Shown here: positions 17,011 to 25,582 of the stretch, one piece after another
Layout: every line of letters starts with the position of its first letter
Position numbering within the stretch: position 1 is the stretch's first letter
Assembly: GCF_018129085.1 (NCBI RefSeq)
Contig: NZ_JAAGBB010000020.1
Location: 1-64,000, forward strand
DNA length: 64,000 bases
Direction: 5' to 3'
Origin: Plastoroseomonas hellenica
Lineage (GTDB): Bacteria; Pseudomonadota; Alphaproteobacteria; Acetobacterales; Acetobacteraceae
The notes under the pieces: generated by a model
What the model was told of the DNA's origin: nothing
Seen by the model: only the letters and a program-made list of their open reading frames with translations
The model's database searches: none
Position numbers and translations under genes: made by a program

Positions 17011-17036
17011 GCTGATCCGGCTCGCGCCGGATCAGC
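17011..17036. terminator. Bidirectional hairpin between radical SAM operon and Crp/Fnr gene
   Basis: Perfect 11-bp stem GCTGATCCGGC / GCCGGATCAGC with a 4-nt loop, between convergent genes. The stop codon of the Crp/Fnr gene (17032-17034) lies in the right arm. Confidence 0.6.
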
Positions 17037-17721
17037 CGCCGGACGCGGCGCGATAGGCGGCCTCGACTTCGGCCTCCAGCGCCTCCGGCTTCAGCAGCAC
17101 CAGGCCGCCGCGGGTCAGCTCCATCAGCCCTTCGCGCTGCATGGCGCCCATGGTGCGTGACACCACCTCCCGACGCGTGCCGATGCGAGCTGCCAGCTCA
17201 TGCTGCGGCCGCGGCGGCGACACCACGCGCCCGCCCGCCTTGCGCGGGCGGGACAGGCGCAGCAGCAGGGCGATCAGCCGCGGCCTGACCGGCAGCACCG
17301 CCAGCTCCATCAGCCGCGCATCCTTCTCCCGCACCAGCGCCGCCAGCAGGCGCAGCAAATGGCGTGACGCTTCCGGCGAGGAGAGGGTGAAGGCCATGAA
17401 GGGCTCGGCCGGCACGGTGCAGATCCGGGCGCGGGTCAGCGCGACGATCCCGGCCGAACGCGGCGCCTGGTCGATCGCGGCGATCTCGCCGAAGAAGCTG
17501 CCGGCCGTGAGCTCGTTCAGGATCATCTCGTGCCCGCCGCTGCTGCGCGACACGACGCGCACCTCGCCCTCGACGATGAAGAAGACCTCCTGCGTCTGGT
17601 CGCCGGCCTCCAGCACCACCTGCCCTGGCGTGAAGCTGCGCCAGCGCGCCAGGGCCGAGAGCGGCGCGAGCGCCTCGGGCGTGAAGGGGCGGAAAAAGGG
17701 CAGGCGGGCAAGGTCGTCCAT
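17032..17721 (-). CDS. Crp/Fnr family transcriptional regulator
   Basis: A 229-aa DNA-binding regulator. The N-terminal cyclic-nucleotide-binding barrel keeps the phosphate-binding cassette FFGEIA...PRSAG, so cAMP or cGMP binding is plausible. There are no N-terminal cysteines for an Fnr-type cluster. The C-terminal winged helix carries HELAARIGTRREVVSRTM, a typical Crp recognition helix. ATG 17721 matches the usual N-terminus (MDDLARLPFF); the long open frame upstream is antisense to the next gene and not real. It closes the region holding two nucleotide cyclases, so it could be their cNMP receptor. That link is inferred from location. Confidence 0.92.
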   Translation of the reverse strand: MDDLARLPFFRPFTPEALAPLSALARWRSFTPGQVVLEAGDQTQEVFFIVEGEVRVVSRSSGGHEMILNELTAGSFFGEIAAIDQAPRSAGIVALTRARICTVPAEPFMAFTLSSPEASRHLLRLLAALVREKDARLMELAVLPVRPRLIALLLRLSRPRKAGGRVVSPPRPQHELAARIGTRREVVSRTMGAMQREGLMELTRGGLVLLKPEALEAEVEAAYRAASGG

Positions 17722-17949
17722 GGCGCCGAGGGCAGATCCCGTGTGAGTGGGTCCCGCGAACAGGGCGTTCGCAAAACCGAAGGGCAGGGGCGGTTGCAGC
17801 GGGTGCGGCCCAGCAAGGCCGCTCCGGCCAGCATGCCGCCGCTGCAGCTCCGTTACAACCGGCCGGCATGGCGAGTGACCCAGCGCACGGCGCGCTTGTC
17901 CGTCCAGGAGGAAAGTCGGCCGCCGCTCACCGCCGGAGGAGCATCCCGC

Positions 17950-18720
17950 ATGGATCCGAAGCATCTCCCGCAGGCGCTGCGCCGGATGGTCCTGGCCGCG
18001 ATCCTCTGCGGCGCGGGTGCGGTGCATGCGCGGGAGTCCGCGGTGGATGTCCTGGAGATCCCGGGCGCCGGGCCGGTGCTGCTGGCCCTGCCGCACAGCC
18101 CTGATCCTGTGCCGGTCGTGGTCGTGGTGCCGGACCCGGCCGGCGCCGACCAGCGCGCGCGCGCGTATACGGAACGGCTCAACGCCCAGGGCATCGCGAC
18201 CATCGAGATCCGGCCGGGCGCCGATGCCGCCTTCTCGGCCGAGGTGCTGGCGCAGCGCTTCGGGCGGCTGCTGCGCGCGCTCATCGCTGATCGACGCTTC
18301 GATGCCCGGCGCGTCGCGGTGCTGGGCTTCGGCCGTGGCGCCCGCATCGCGCTCAGCGGCGCGGCGGGGCTGCCGGTTGCGGCGCTCTATCCTGGCTGCG
18401 CGCCGCTGCGCGCCCCGGGCACCGGCCGTGCCCTGGTGCTGGAAGCCGGCAGCGCCCCCGGGCCACAAGGCGATTGCGCCGCCTTCCGGGCGGCGCTTGG
18501 GGGACGGCTCACGCATCACCGGTATGCGACCGCCACCTATGCCTGGGATTTCGCGGATGCGGCCCGGCTGGCCGCCTCGCCCGGGCAGCCGGCGCCGGAT
18601 GCCGAGGGACGCGTCCTGGTCCGGCCCGATCCGCGCGTGACCGAGGATGCCGTTGGCCGCGTCGTGCATTTCATGACCGAGGTGCTCGACACCCAGCCGG
18701 CGGAGCCGGGGCGGGAGTGA
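17950..18720 (+). CDS. Exported alpha/beta-hydrolase-like protein lacking the nucleophile Ser
   Basis: A 256-aa protein with an N-terminal signal segment (hydrophobic MVLAAILCGAGAV, cleavage near AVHA-R). The fold resembles dienelactone-hydrolase-type proteins: strand VPVVVVVPDP, an Arg-rich helix, then the nucleophile elbow. The elbow reads GFGRG instead of G-x-S-x-G, so the usual Ser (or Cys) is Gly and ordinary hydrolysis is unlikely. A Cys pair may form a disulfide in the periplasm. ATG 17950 has a strong GGAGGA. It is divergent from the Crp/Fnr gene by about 230 bp and may be controlled by it. Confidence 0.72.
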   Translation: MDPKHLPQALRRMVLAAILCGAGAVHARESAVDVLEIPGAGPVLLALPHSPDPVPVVVVVPDPAGADQRARAYTERLNAQGIATIEIRPGADAAFSAEVLAQRFGRLLRALIADRRFDARRVAVLGFGRGARIALSGAAGLPVAALYPGCAPLRAPGTGRALVLEAGSAPGPQGDCAAFRAALGGRLTHHRYATATYAWDFADAARLAASPGQPAPDAEGRVLVRPDPRVTEDAVGRVVHFMTEVLDTQPAEPGRE

Positions 18721-18796
18721 GAGACCGGCCTCAGGAGTGCCGGGGAGGTGCGGACCGCACATCGATCATCACGACAACCGCCAAGGAGGCACTGCC

Positions 18797-19012
18797 ATGA
18801 CAGACAGCGAACATGCCCTGCTGCTCGCGATGGCGCGGGCCGTGATCAGCCTGCTGGATGACAGCGCGCAGGAGATGGACGCGCACTACGCTCAGGCGAT
18901 CCAGCGGTTGGCCGAGGGCATCAAGGCTCGGCGGCCGCCTTCGGCGAGCCCATCCTGGTCGGCGCAGCCGCGGATCTGCCTGGCGGAACAGGGCGCGGTC
19001 CTAAGCGATTGA
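18797..19012 (+). CDS. Small hypothetical protein
   Basis: A 71-aa protein with an excellent RBS (AAGGAGG, 8 nt before ATG 18797). The N-terminal 45 residues look like an amphipathic helix (LLLAMARAVISLLDD), followed by a Pro/Ser-rich tail. No domain is recognised. It lies 76 bp after the hydrolase-like gene, possibly in one transcript, and its TGA is the first triplet of a palindromic repeat. Confidence 0.6.
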   Translation: MTDSEHALLLAMARAVISLLDDSAQEMDAHYAQAIQRLAEGIKARRPPSASPSWSAQPRICLAEQGAVLSD

Positions 19013-19059
19013 GCGTGATGACTTGAGGCCGGTCCGGCCGACAAGTCATCACGCGATCA
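19010..19059 (+). repeat. Palindromic repeat, family A, single hairpin
   Basis: Most perfect stem of the family: GCGTGATGACTTG pairs with CAAGTCATCACGC around GGCC/GGCC. It starts at the stop codon of the 71-aa gene and separates it from the convergent chemoreceptor gene. Confidence 0.8.
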
Positions 19060-19068
19060 GATACAGGC

Positions 19069-20754
19069 TCAGGCGGCGCGGATGTCGCCGAGGAAGCTGT
19101 CCACCTTGCCGCGCAGCGTCTCGGCCTGCTGGGCAAGCTCGCCGGAGGCGGCACGGAGCTGGCCGGCGGTGGCCCCGGTATGCTCCGCATCCTCGCGCAG
19201 CCCGGCCGCATGGCGGGAGACGTCCTGGGTGCCGCTCGCCGCTTCTGCGACCGCGCGGCCGATCTCCTGCGTCGCGGCCGCCTGCTGCTCGGCGGCGGCG
19301 GCCACCTGCATGGTGGTCGCAGTCAGCGTCTCGATGGTGCTGGCGATGCTGCTGATCGCCTCCACCGCCAGGTTGGTGTCGGATTGCATCTGGGTGATCT
19401 GGGCGCCGATCTCGGTGGTCGCTTTGGCGGTCTGCGCCGCGAGCTGCTTCACCTCCGACGCCACGACCGCGAAGCCCTTGCCGGCCTCGCCGGCGCGCGC
19501 CGCCTCGATGGTTGCATTCAGCGCGAGTAGGTTGGTCTGGCCGGCGATCTCCCCGATCAGCTTCACCACGTCGCCGATGCGCGCCGCACTGCCGGCCAGC
19601 GCCCGGACGGTGTCGTCGGTGGCGCGGGCATGCTCGCTGGCGCGCTGCGCGACCTCGGCGCTGGTCTGCACCTGGCGCGCCACCTCGGCGATCGAGGCGG
19701 TGAGCTCCTCGGCGGAGGCGGCGACGGTGCGCACATTGCTGCTGGCCTGCTCGGAGGCGGCGGCGACAGAGGTCGCCTGGCCGGTGCCGCGTTCTGCCGC
19801 CTGACCCATCTCCTGGGCGGTGGCGTCGAGCTCGGTGGCGGCAGAGGCGACGGCGCGGAGCACGCCCGCGGTCTCGGCCTCGAAGCCCTGCACGAGCGTG
19901 TTGACGCGCTCGGCGCGGGCGGCCTTGGCCCGCTGCTCGGTGGCCTGGGTGGCGGCGAGGCGGTCGGCGTCCTGCAGCCCGGTGCGGCATTCCTCGATGC
20001 CGCGTGCGAGGTCGCCGATCTCGTCGCTGCGCGCGGCATCGGGCAGAGCGAAGGCATAGTCACGCTTCGCCAACTGGCGCATGACGCCGGCCAGCCGGAC
20101 GACCCCGGAGGTGATGGAGCGGTTCAGCCAGACGGCCGCGCCGATGGCGATGATCAGCCCCAGCAGGGCGGCGGCGCCGATCAACCAGAAGGCCCGCTGC
20201 TGCGCCGCACGGATATCACCGAGCGCGCGGTTCGCCATCGCTTCGTTGATGTCCTGTCCGCGGGTCAGCGCCTCGCGCAGCGCGATGCCGGCCGGGTTCA
20301 CGGTCGCGGCGAAGAAGCGGGCTGCCTCTTCCGTCCGCCGGGCCTCGAAGAGGGCGACGAATTCGGCATCCGCGCGGCGATAGGTGGACCAGGCCGCGGC
20401 GATCGCATCGGCCAGCCGCCGCTCCTCGCCATCGCTGATCAACGGCTGGTAGATGGCCCAGCTCGCTTCGATGCGCGTCAGCACCTGCGGCGCCTGCCGC
20501 AGGACCCGCTGCTGCTCCTCCTGATCGGCGATGAGCAGCGACTGGCGCAGGCGCCGCAGCACCGCGATGTTCTCGCTGAAGCGCCCGAGCTGCATGACGC
20601 TGGGCAGGGCGTTGGTGCCGATATCCTCGGCCAGCGCGCCGATCTGTCGTGCCTGAAAGATGGAGATCCCGCCGCTGACAACGAGGACGAAAAGCAGGGC
20701 GGAGAAGGTCGCCCAGAGGCGGCCTCTGACAGACCACCCGTTCAGGATGCGCAT
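19069..20754 (-). CDS. Methyl-accepting chemotaxis protein
   Basis: Inner-membrane chemoreceptor of 561 aa that signals to CheA/CheW. TM helix 1 is at about residues 12-32. A periplasmic four-helix-bundle sensor follows (about 33-190). TM helix 2 is at about 191-212 ([19 protein letters not shown]), then a HAMP domain and a long coiled-coil signalling domain with the conserved hairpin tip ([19 protein letters not shown]). The ligand cannot be predicted. No che genes are in the window, so it is an orphan receptor. ATG 20754 precedes a typical N-terminus; the next plus-strand gene begins 590 bp away. Confidence 0.95.
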   Translation of the reverse strand: MRILNGWSVRGRLWATFSALLFVLVVSGGISIFQARQIGALAEDIGTNALPSVMQLGRFSENIAVLRRLRQSLLIADQEEQQRVLRQAPQVLTRIEASWAIYQPLISDGEERRLADAIAAAWSTYRRADAEFVALFEARRTEEAARFFAATVNPAGIALREALTRGQDINEAMANRALGDIRAAQQRAFWLIGAAALLGLIIAIGAAVWLNRSITSGVVRLAGVMRQLAKRDYAFALPDAARSDEIGDLARGIEECRTGLQDADRLAATQATEQRAKAARAERVNTLVQGFEAETAGVLRAVASAATELDATAQEMGQAAERGTGQATSVAAASEQASSNVRTVAASAEELTASIAEVARQVQTSAEVAQRASEHARATDDTVRALAGSAARIGDVVKLIGEIAGQTNLLALNATIEAARAGEAGKGFAVVASEVKQLAAQTAKATTEIGAQITQMQSDTNLAVEAISSIASTIETLTATTMQVAAAAEQQAAATQEIGRAVAEAASGTQDVSRHAAGLREDAEHTGATAGQLRAASGELAQQAETLRGKVDSFLGDIRAA

Positions 20755-21347
20755 GCGGGACTCTCACATTGAGGCTTGGCGATGCGGTCGGCGTATCCGG
20801 CCCCGCATTCACAAACCCCTAATGCCTCTCGGTCCGGGCGGCCGCGGGGGAGGCATCTGCCATGCGTCGCGGACAGCATTCGGCGACGCGGGACGGTCGA
20901 GCGGACGCTGCTCGCCAACGCTGGGGAGGCCGGTCATGAACAGGGACCTTGATCCCGGAGTAACCGCCGGCATCAGGCCGGCAGTCCAGCGGCGCCGCTG
21001 ACGGCCGGACTTGCGACAATCACCCGGGGTTCCGTCCAGGCCGGGCGGCCGATGATCAGGTCCTGGATCCGCACCAAGGACACTGTGTCACTGGACTGAG
21101 TATGCTTTCTCTAATGCCTGGGAATTATAAAATTCAGCGTCGAAAAAGCTGGCTGGAGGGCGGCCTGCGAGCAGAAATCGTGGTAATCTTCGAGGAACGC
21201 TCGATTTATTGCCGCTGCTTGATGTATTGGAAGTGACGCGTTCCCATTTCAGCGGATGCGTCAGAGCGATCAATAGATGAGAAGGACGGGCCTGCTCCAT
21301 TTTGGTGCAGAACGGCGTTTCCTCATCCGACGCAGGAGGGTGGCGTC
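20755..21347. other. 593-bp gap between chemoreceptor and small membrane-protein gene
   Basis: No convincing gene. The first 300 bp are GC-rich; 21090-21300 is clearly AT-richer than the rest of the window and could hold promoters or be foreign. A 70-codon minus-strand ORF at 21088-21300 lacks an RBS and coding character. Confidence 0.5.
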
Positions 21348-21692
21348 ATGAGCAGCTCGACAACGACAATGCGTGAGACGATGGCCGCAAAGTGGGCGGC
21401 AGCGAAGCCGCTCGCGATCGCCCTGGTGGTCGGTCTGGTCGCCGGCCCGATCATCTCGGGCATCACGGGCTACCAGATCCGCGCGAGCACGGCGCAGGCC
21501 GCGGCGCGCGCCGGCATCGTCGAACAGCAGGCGGCGTTCTGTGCCGAACGGGCGCGGGCTTCCGGCTCCGTGACCGGCACCCTCGACTACCAGACGCGGA
21601 ACAATCTGGCCCGCCAATTCGCCGTCATGGCCGGGGCGACGACGCCCGATCCCGACGTGGTCTACGCCTGCTCCACGAAGCTCTCGACCTGA
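21348..21692 (+). CDS. Small membrane-anchored protein of unknown function
   Basis: A 114-aa protein with one transmembrane helix at about residues 20-42 (PLAIALVVGLVAGPIISG) and a soluble C-terminal part with two cysteines that could form a disulfide if periplasmic. No family is recognised. The RBS is strong (AGGAGG, 8 nt before ATG 21348). It heads a run of same-strand genes (two small proteins, then transglutaminase-like proteins) with gaps of 4 bp or overlaps, so an operon is likely. Confidence 0.7.
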   Translation: MSSSTTTMRETMAAKWAAAKPLAIALVVGLVAGPIISGITGYQIRASTAQAAARAGIVEQQAAFCAERARASGSVTGTLDYQTRNNLARQFAVMAGATTPDPDVVYACSTKLST

Positions 21693-21696
21693 TGGC

Positions 21697-21999
21697 ATGC
21701 TGAGCCGGACCAGACGGGAGAACGTCGTCTTCCGCCACCCCTTCCGCTTGCAGGGGTGGGTCGAGGAACAGCCTGCCGGCGCCTACACCGTGGAGACGGA
21801 GGAGGCGCTGATTGAAGGCCTCTCCTTCGTCGCCTACCGCCGTGTCGCCACGACGATCACCCGCCGGGCGACACGGAGCGGCACCCTGATGCAGATGATC
21901 CCGGTGGAGCCCGACATCCTGGCCGCGGCGCTCGCCGCCGACGCGGCCCCGGCGCCTGCCCGCGACGGCATCACCCATGACAGGAACGGCAACCGATGA
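21697..21999 (+). CDS. Hypothetical protein
   Basis: A 100-aa soluble protein of unknown family. The middle reads as beta-rich with the segment AGAYTVETEEALIEGLSFVAYRR. Similar short proteins carrying an 'internal Tyr-x-Val-x-T-x-E' pattern occur in alphaproteobacteria, but I cannot name a domain. It starts 5 bp after the membrane-protein stop, and its end overlaps the DUF1488-like gene by 4 bp, so it is translated as part of the same operon. No own RBS is visible. Confidence 0.65.
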   Translation: MLSRTRRENVVFRHPFRLQGWVEEQPAGAYTVETEEALIEGLSFVAYRRVATTITRRATRSGTLMQMIPVEPDILAAALAADAAPAPARDGITHDRNGNR

Positions 22000-22340
22000 C
22001 ATCGCCAACCCACACCCCGGCCCTCGCGCATCCACGCTGGGACGGTCGCCGCGCCCTCTTTGAGATCGAGCATGAGGGGCAGCGCTATTCCTGTGCGATC
22101 TCGAGTGGCGCCCTGCAGGAGCTCAGCGGCACCCGGCACTTCAAGCCGGCCGATCTGCCGCGCTACTTCGCCGAGGCGCATGGCCGGATCGAGGCCATCG
22201 CCGTCGCCAAGCTGCTTGCCCGCAAGAGCGGCCTTCTCGGCGTGCTGAGCATCTGGGCCGACGACATCGACGATCCGCCGCCCGCCAGCAGCCCGGTTGC
22301 CATGCAGCAGATACCGGGGGTGGCGCGATCATCCTCGTGA
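21996..22340 (+). CDS. DUF1488-like protein
   Basis: A 114-aa protein whose first 80 residues match the DUF1488 pattern: a basic/aromatic start, 'RRALFEIEHEGQRYSCAIS', then SGALQEL and a helical stretch. The function of this domain is unknown. The C-terminal tail is Pro/Ser-rich and probably disordered. ATG overlaps the preceding stop (ATGA), and the first transglutaminase-like gene starts 10 bp downstream. Assignment is by visual similarity. Confidence 0.65.
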   Translation: MTSPTHTPALAHPRWDGRRALFEIEHEGQRYSCAISSGALQELSGTRHFKPADLPRYFAEAHGRIEAIAVAKLLARKSGLLGVLSIWADDIDDPPPASSPVAMQQIPGVARSSS

Positions 22341-22350
22341 TCGCGGCCTG

Positions 22351-23226
22351 ATGGCCATCCTCACCGTTCGCCACGTCACGACATATCGCTACCGCCAGCC
22401 CGTCGCCTTCGGCGAGCATCGGATGATGTTCCGCCCCCGGGAAGGCCATGACCAGCGGCTGATCGAGGCGCGGCTCGAGATCACGCCGGAGCCCGAGGAG
22501 ATCCGCTGGCTGCACGACGTCTTCGGCAACAGCGTCGGCGTCGCCCGGTTTTCGAGTCGTGCCCGGGAGCTCTGCTTCGACAGCACCGTGCGCCTCGACC
22601 ATGCGCCGGTGAATGCGCTCGACTTCCCGATCAGCCAGGGCGCCGAGACCTATCCCTTCGTCTACGACATCGACGACATGCCGGACCTGGCGCGCTCGAT
22701 CGAGCGCCAATATCCCGATCCCGACCGCGAGGTCGAGCGATGGGCGCGTCGCTTCCTGCGGGGCGACGGGCCGACCGACACGCGGGAATTGCTGGCCTCG
22801 CTGACCTTGGCCGTGCGGCAGCGCTTCACCTACATCGCGCGGGCCGAGCGCGGCGTGCAGCCGCCGCTTCACACGCTGCGCCTCGGCAGCGGGACGTGCC
22901 GCGATTTCGCCGTCCTCACGATCGAGGCGCTGCGGTCGCTCGGTCTCGCGGCGCGCTTCGTCTCCGGCTATCTCTATGTCCCGGAGCGCAGCGGCCACGT
23001 CGGCGGCGGCGCCACCCATGCCTGGCTTCGCGTCTATGTACCGGGGGCCGGCTGGGTGGAGCTCGATCCGACCAACGGCATCATCGGCAACCGCGACCTG
23101 ATCCGGGTCGCGATCGCGCGCGACCATCGCCAGGTCCTGCCGCTGCACGGCACCTGGACAGGCTTCCCCTCCGACGATCTTGGCATGACCGTCGATGTGA
23201 GCGTCACCGCCGATCCGTTTCCCTAG
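22351..23226 (+). CDS. Transglutaminase-like cysteine protease superfamily protein
   Basis: A 291-aa protein with the bacterial transglutaminase N-terminal beta domain (LTVRHVTTYRY at the start) and a C-terminal papain-like core. The triad is visible: Cys183 in GTCRDFA, His223 in THAWLRV and Asp239 in ELDPTNG. Such proteins hydrolyse or crosslink peptides; many are uncharacterised. No signal peptide is seen, so a cytosolic role is likely. ATG 22351 is used; an earlier in-frame start (22297) would overlap the DUF1488-like gene. A second family member follows after a palindromic repeat. The TAG stop is the first triplet of that repeat. Confidence 0.92.
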   Translation: MAILTVRHVTTYRYRQPVAFGEHRMMFRPREGHDQRLIEARLEITPEPEEIRWLHDVFGNSVGVARFSSRARELCFDSTVRLDHAPVNALDFPISQGAETYPFVYDIDDMPDLARSIERQYPDPDREVERWARRFLRGDGPTDTRELLASLTLAVRQRFTYIARAERGVQPPLHTLRLGSGTCRDFAVLTIEALRSLGLAARFVSGYLYVPERSGHVGGGATHAWLRVYVPGAGWVELDPTNGIIGNRDLIRVAIARDHRQVLPLHGTWTGFPSDDLGMTVDVSVTADPFP

Positions 23227-23329
23227 AGCGCGATGCCTTGAGGCGAAATCGCCGAAAAGTCTGAATCGCGCGATCAGACGAAAGCCTAGAGCATGATCGG
23301 TGAGCGCTTGCGAACGCATCATGCTCTAG
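23224..23329 (+). repeat. Palindromic repeat, family A, double hairpin
   Basis: First hairpin 23224-23275, second 23286-23329 with perfect arms CTAGAGCATGAT / ATCATGCTCTAG style. It begins on the TAG of the first transglutaminase-like gene, 34 bp before the next gene. Confidence 0.85.
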
Positions 23330-23362
23330 GCATGCCCGCCCTGTTCCAAAAAGGAGTTCGCC

Positions 23363-24172
23363 ATGCGCATCAGCGCCGGCTGCCAGATCGTCTATGACTG
23401 CCCCCAGCCGACGCCGATGCTGCTGATGGTCAACCCGCACCCGTCGCGTGCGCCGGATCTGATCGGCCTGCATCAGGTTCGCATCGACCCGCCGGTGCCG
23501 ATGCGCGACTATGCCGACAGCTTCGGCAACACCTGCACCCGCATCGTCGCGCCACCCGGGCGCCTGGCCATCTCGACGCGGCTGCAGATGACGGATTCCG
23601 GCATGCCGGATGCGATCGCGCCGGCGGCCTGGCAGCATCGCCTGGAAGATCTGCCCGACGAGATGCTGATCTACCTGCTCGGCAGCCGGTACTGCGACAC
23701 CGACCGGCTATCCGACATCGCCTGGTCGCTGTTCGGCCAGGGCGTGACCGGCTGGGCGCGCGTGCAGGCGATCTGTGACTACGTGCATGAGCGCATCGCC
23801 TTCGGCTACGAGCATGCGCGACCCACCCGCACGGCGTCGGAAGCCTACAACGAACGGCGGGGCGTCTGTCGGGACTACGCGCATCTGGCAGTCACGCTGT
23901 GCCGCTGCGTCAATATCCCGGCGCGCTACTGCACCGGGTTCCTCGGTGACATCGGCATGCCGCCGCCCTATGGCCCCATGGATTTCGCAGCCTGGTTCGA
24001 AGTTTATCTGGAAAACCGCTGGCACACCTTCGATGCCCGCAACAACATCCCGCGCATCGGGCGCATCCTGATGGCGCGCGGCCGCGATGCCACAGATGTC
24101 GCGATCGTCACCACCTTCGGGCCCTGCACGCTCTCAGGTTTCAGCGTCTTCACCGATGAGGTGGTGTCTTAA
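23363..24172 (+). CDS. Transglutaminase-like protein with variant active site
   Basis: A 269-aa relative of the previous gene, but a different subfamily. The nucleophile is present (Cys169 in GVCRDYAHLA) and so is the Asp (TFDARNN). At the place where the His-Ala-Trp motif is expected the sequence reads FAAWFEVYL (Ala209-Ala210), so the usual catalytic His is missing or supplied from elsewhere. I recall other members of this subgroup with the same feature, but cannot check. An RBS (AAGGAG) precedes ATG 23363. The stop TAA belongs to an inverted repeat. Confidence 0.85.
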   Translation: MRISAGCQIVYDCPQPTPMLLMVNPHPSRAPDLIGLHQVRIDPPVPMRDYADSFGNTCTRIVAPPGRLAISTRLQMTDSGMPDAIAPAAWQHRLEDLPDEMLIYLLGSRYCDTDRLSDIAWSLFGQGVTGWARVQAICDYVHERIAFGYEHARPTRTASEAYNERRGVCRDYAHLAVTLCRCVNIPARYCTGFLGDIGMPPPYGPMDFAAWFEVYLENRWHTFDARNNIPRIGRILMARGRDATDVAIVTTFGPCTLSGFSVFTDEVVS

Positions 24173-24252
24173 GAGACCGCTTGGAACAGCCACGGGTCGG
24201 GCTGTCGGGCCCGGCCAGCCCTCCGCTGCCGCCATTCCCAAACGGTCTCTTA
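24170..24252. repeat. Long inverted repeat, family B (AGAGACC type)
   Basis: TAAGAGACCGcTTGGa at 24170-24185 pairs with the reverse complement at 24237-24252 (TCCCAAACGGTCTCTTA). The loop is about 50 bp and GC-rich. It starts at the stop codon of the transglutaminase-like gene. A similar element ends the glgX gene at 55211-55378. Confidence 0.7.
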
Positions 24253-24562
24253 GCCGGCGACCGGCCCATTCCCGGCTTGCAATCACAGCGCCATCGCCCC
24301 ATTTTCCCGTGATACCGACCCTGTGCGGCAACTGTCGCCCGGCGCCGAGCGCGACCACGCCGACCACTCAGCCGACCAGGACACGGACCCCATGGCGCCC
24401 AGCACCGTTTGCGATGGCGACGACGCGCGCGGGCGCGACGTCGGAATTCCCGTCGGACCGATGATGGCCGCGCCTTGGTGCGGCACGTGTCCTGCGCATC
24501 ATCCGGGGTGACGGCGACTCTACCAGACCCGCCTGGAGCGGGATCACTGACAGGAATTCGAC
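24253..24562. other. 310-bp gap upstream of DUF3606-like gene
   Basis: No supported gene. Short ORFs on both strands lack RBS and coding character. The last 20 bp hold the AGGA-type RBS of the following gene. Confidence 0.4.
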
Positions 24563-24754
24563 ATGGCACAGAACAAGGCGCAGGCCGAGACCATCGATCC
24601 GGCGGTTGCCGCAAAGCTTGAGGAAGATGTCGCCTATCTGGCGAAGCGGCATCGGGTGTCCGCCGCCATCGTGCGGGAGATCATCCGCCGGACCGGCGCG
24701 ACCGAGAAGTCGGCGATCGAGCGCGAGATCGAGAAGGGCAAGGCGCGCCGCTGA
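24563..24754 (+). CDS. DUF3606-like small protein
   Basis: A 63-aa helical protein. The core EEDVAYLAKRHRVSAAIVRE followed by RRTGATEKSAI resembles DUF3606, a short domain of unknown function common in alphaproteobacteria. ACAGGAATTCGAC places AGGA at correct spacing before the ATG. The C-terminus is Lys/Arg-rich and could contact nucleic acid. It is monocistronic, with about 200 bp free on the downstream side. Confidence 0.65.
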   Translation: MAQNKAQAETIDPAVAAKLEEDVAYLAKRHRVSAAIVREIIRRTGATEKSAIEREIEKGKARR

Positions 24755-24954
24755 TCGCTGGCAGCATTGGTAACGAATTCGGAACGAATTGCGACCGGAT
24801 CGACACGGATCGATGTGTCCGCCCACGCCCTGACCTCAGGGCGTGCCGGACGGCACGCGTGCCGTCCGGCTTTCGCCAGCCGCCGCCACTTTCTATCCAA
24901 GGGGCCATCACCGAGGCACTCTCCATCGCCACCGGCGCCTATGCTTGACCGGAC

Positions 24955-25548
24955 ATGGAGATGCGCAGACCCACCTCTGCCGTTCTGTATACGCTGCTGA
25001 GCGAAGCGGCCGCCGGGCGGGTGACGATCGACTGGCTTTTCGCGCGACTCGGCGACCGGTCGTTCGGCATCATGCTGCTGCTGCTGGGAATCTGCGGCCT
25101 GCTGCCCGGCGTGTCGGCCGTCGCCGGCGTCCTGCTGGTCGTTCTCGCCTTCCAGATGATCATGGGGCGCTCCGGCCCCAGCCTGCCGCGACGGGTCAGC
25201 AGCCGGGGCGTCTCGACGCGGCAGCTGGCCATCCTGGTCGACCGGCTGGTGCCGGTCCTGCGCTGGCTGGAACGGCTCATCCGGCCCCGCTGGGCCACGC
25301 CTTTCGTGGCGACCAGGCGGGTGGTCGGGGCTGTCGTCCTGCTGCTGGGGGCGAGCCTGCTGGTGCCGCTGCCGTTGAGCAACATCCCGCCCGCCCTGAC
25401 GATCGTGCTGCTCGCCTTCGCCTACCTCGAGGAGGATGGCGTTCTTCTCTGCATCGCGTTGGCCGTGGCGGTCGGTCTGCTGGCGGGTGCCGCGGCCTTC
25501 GCCTGGGAAGTGATGAGCGTGGCGGGGTGGCTGCCAAGCCTTCGGTGA
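24955..25548 (+). CDS. ExoD-family membrane protein
   Basis: A 197-aa protein of the exopolysaccharide synthesis ExoD family. The hydrophilic N-terminal segment (residues 1-30) is followed by several hydrophobic stretches: GIMLLLLGICGLLPG, AVAGVLLVVLAFQMIMG, VVGAVVLLLGASLLVPLPLSNIPPA and LLCIALAVAVGLLAG. The LVPLPLSNIPPALTIVLLA block is the family signature. ExoD in rhizobia affects exopolysaccharide production and alkali sensitivity; the biochemical role is unclear. No other polysaccharide genes are close. Upstream (24755-24954) I see only short direct repeats of AACGAATT. Confidence 0.85.
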   Translation: MEMRRPTSAVLYTLLSEAAAGRVTIDWLFARLGDRSFGIMLLLLGICGLLPGVSAVAGVLLVVLAFQMIMGRSGPSLPRRVSSRGVSTRQLAILVDRLVPVLRWLERLIRPRWATPFVATRRVVGAVVLLLGASLLVPLPLSNIPPALTIVLLAFAYLEEDGVLLCIALAVAVGLLAGAAAFAWEVMSVAGWLPSLR

Positions 25549-25582
25549 CCCGTGCCGGAACGCTCGGGCACGGTGCCGGGCA

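Noticed and set aside
17530-17949. N-terminal extension of the hydrolase-like ORF
   Set aside because: It overlaps the Crp/Fnr gene on the other strand; ATG 17950 has a strong RBS and starts a signal peptide.
21187-21215. EcfG-type (GGAAC...CGTT) stress promoter
   Set aside because: GGAAC is present but no CGTT lies at 16-17 bp; the same was true near 24780.
21088-21300. 70-codon minus-strand ORF
   Set aside because: No RBS, AT-rich region and no coding pattern.
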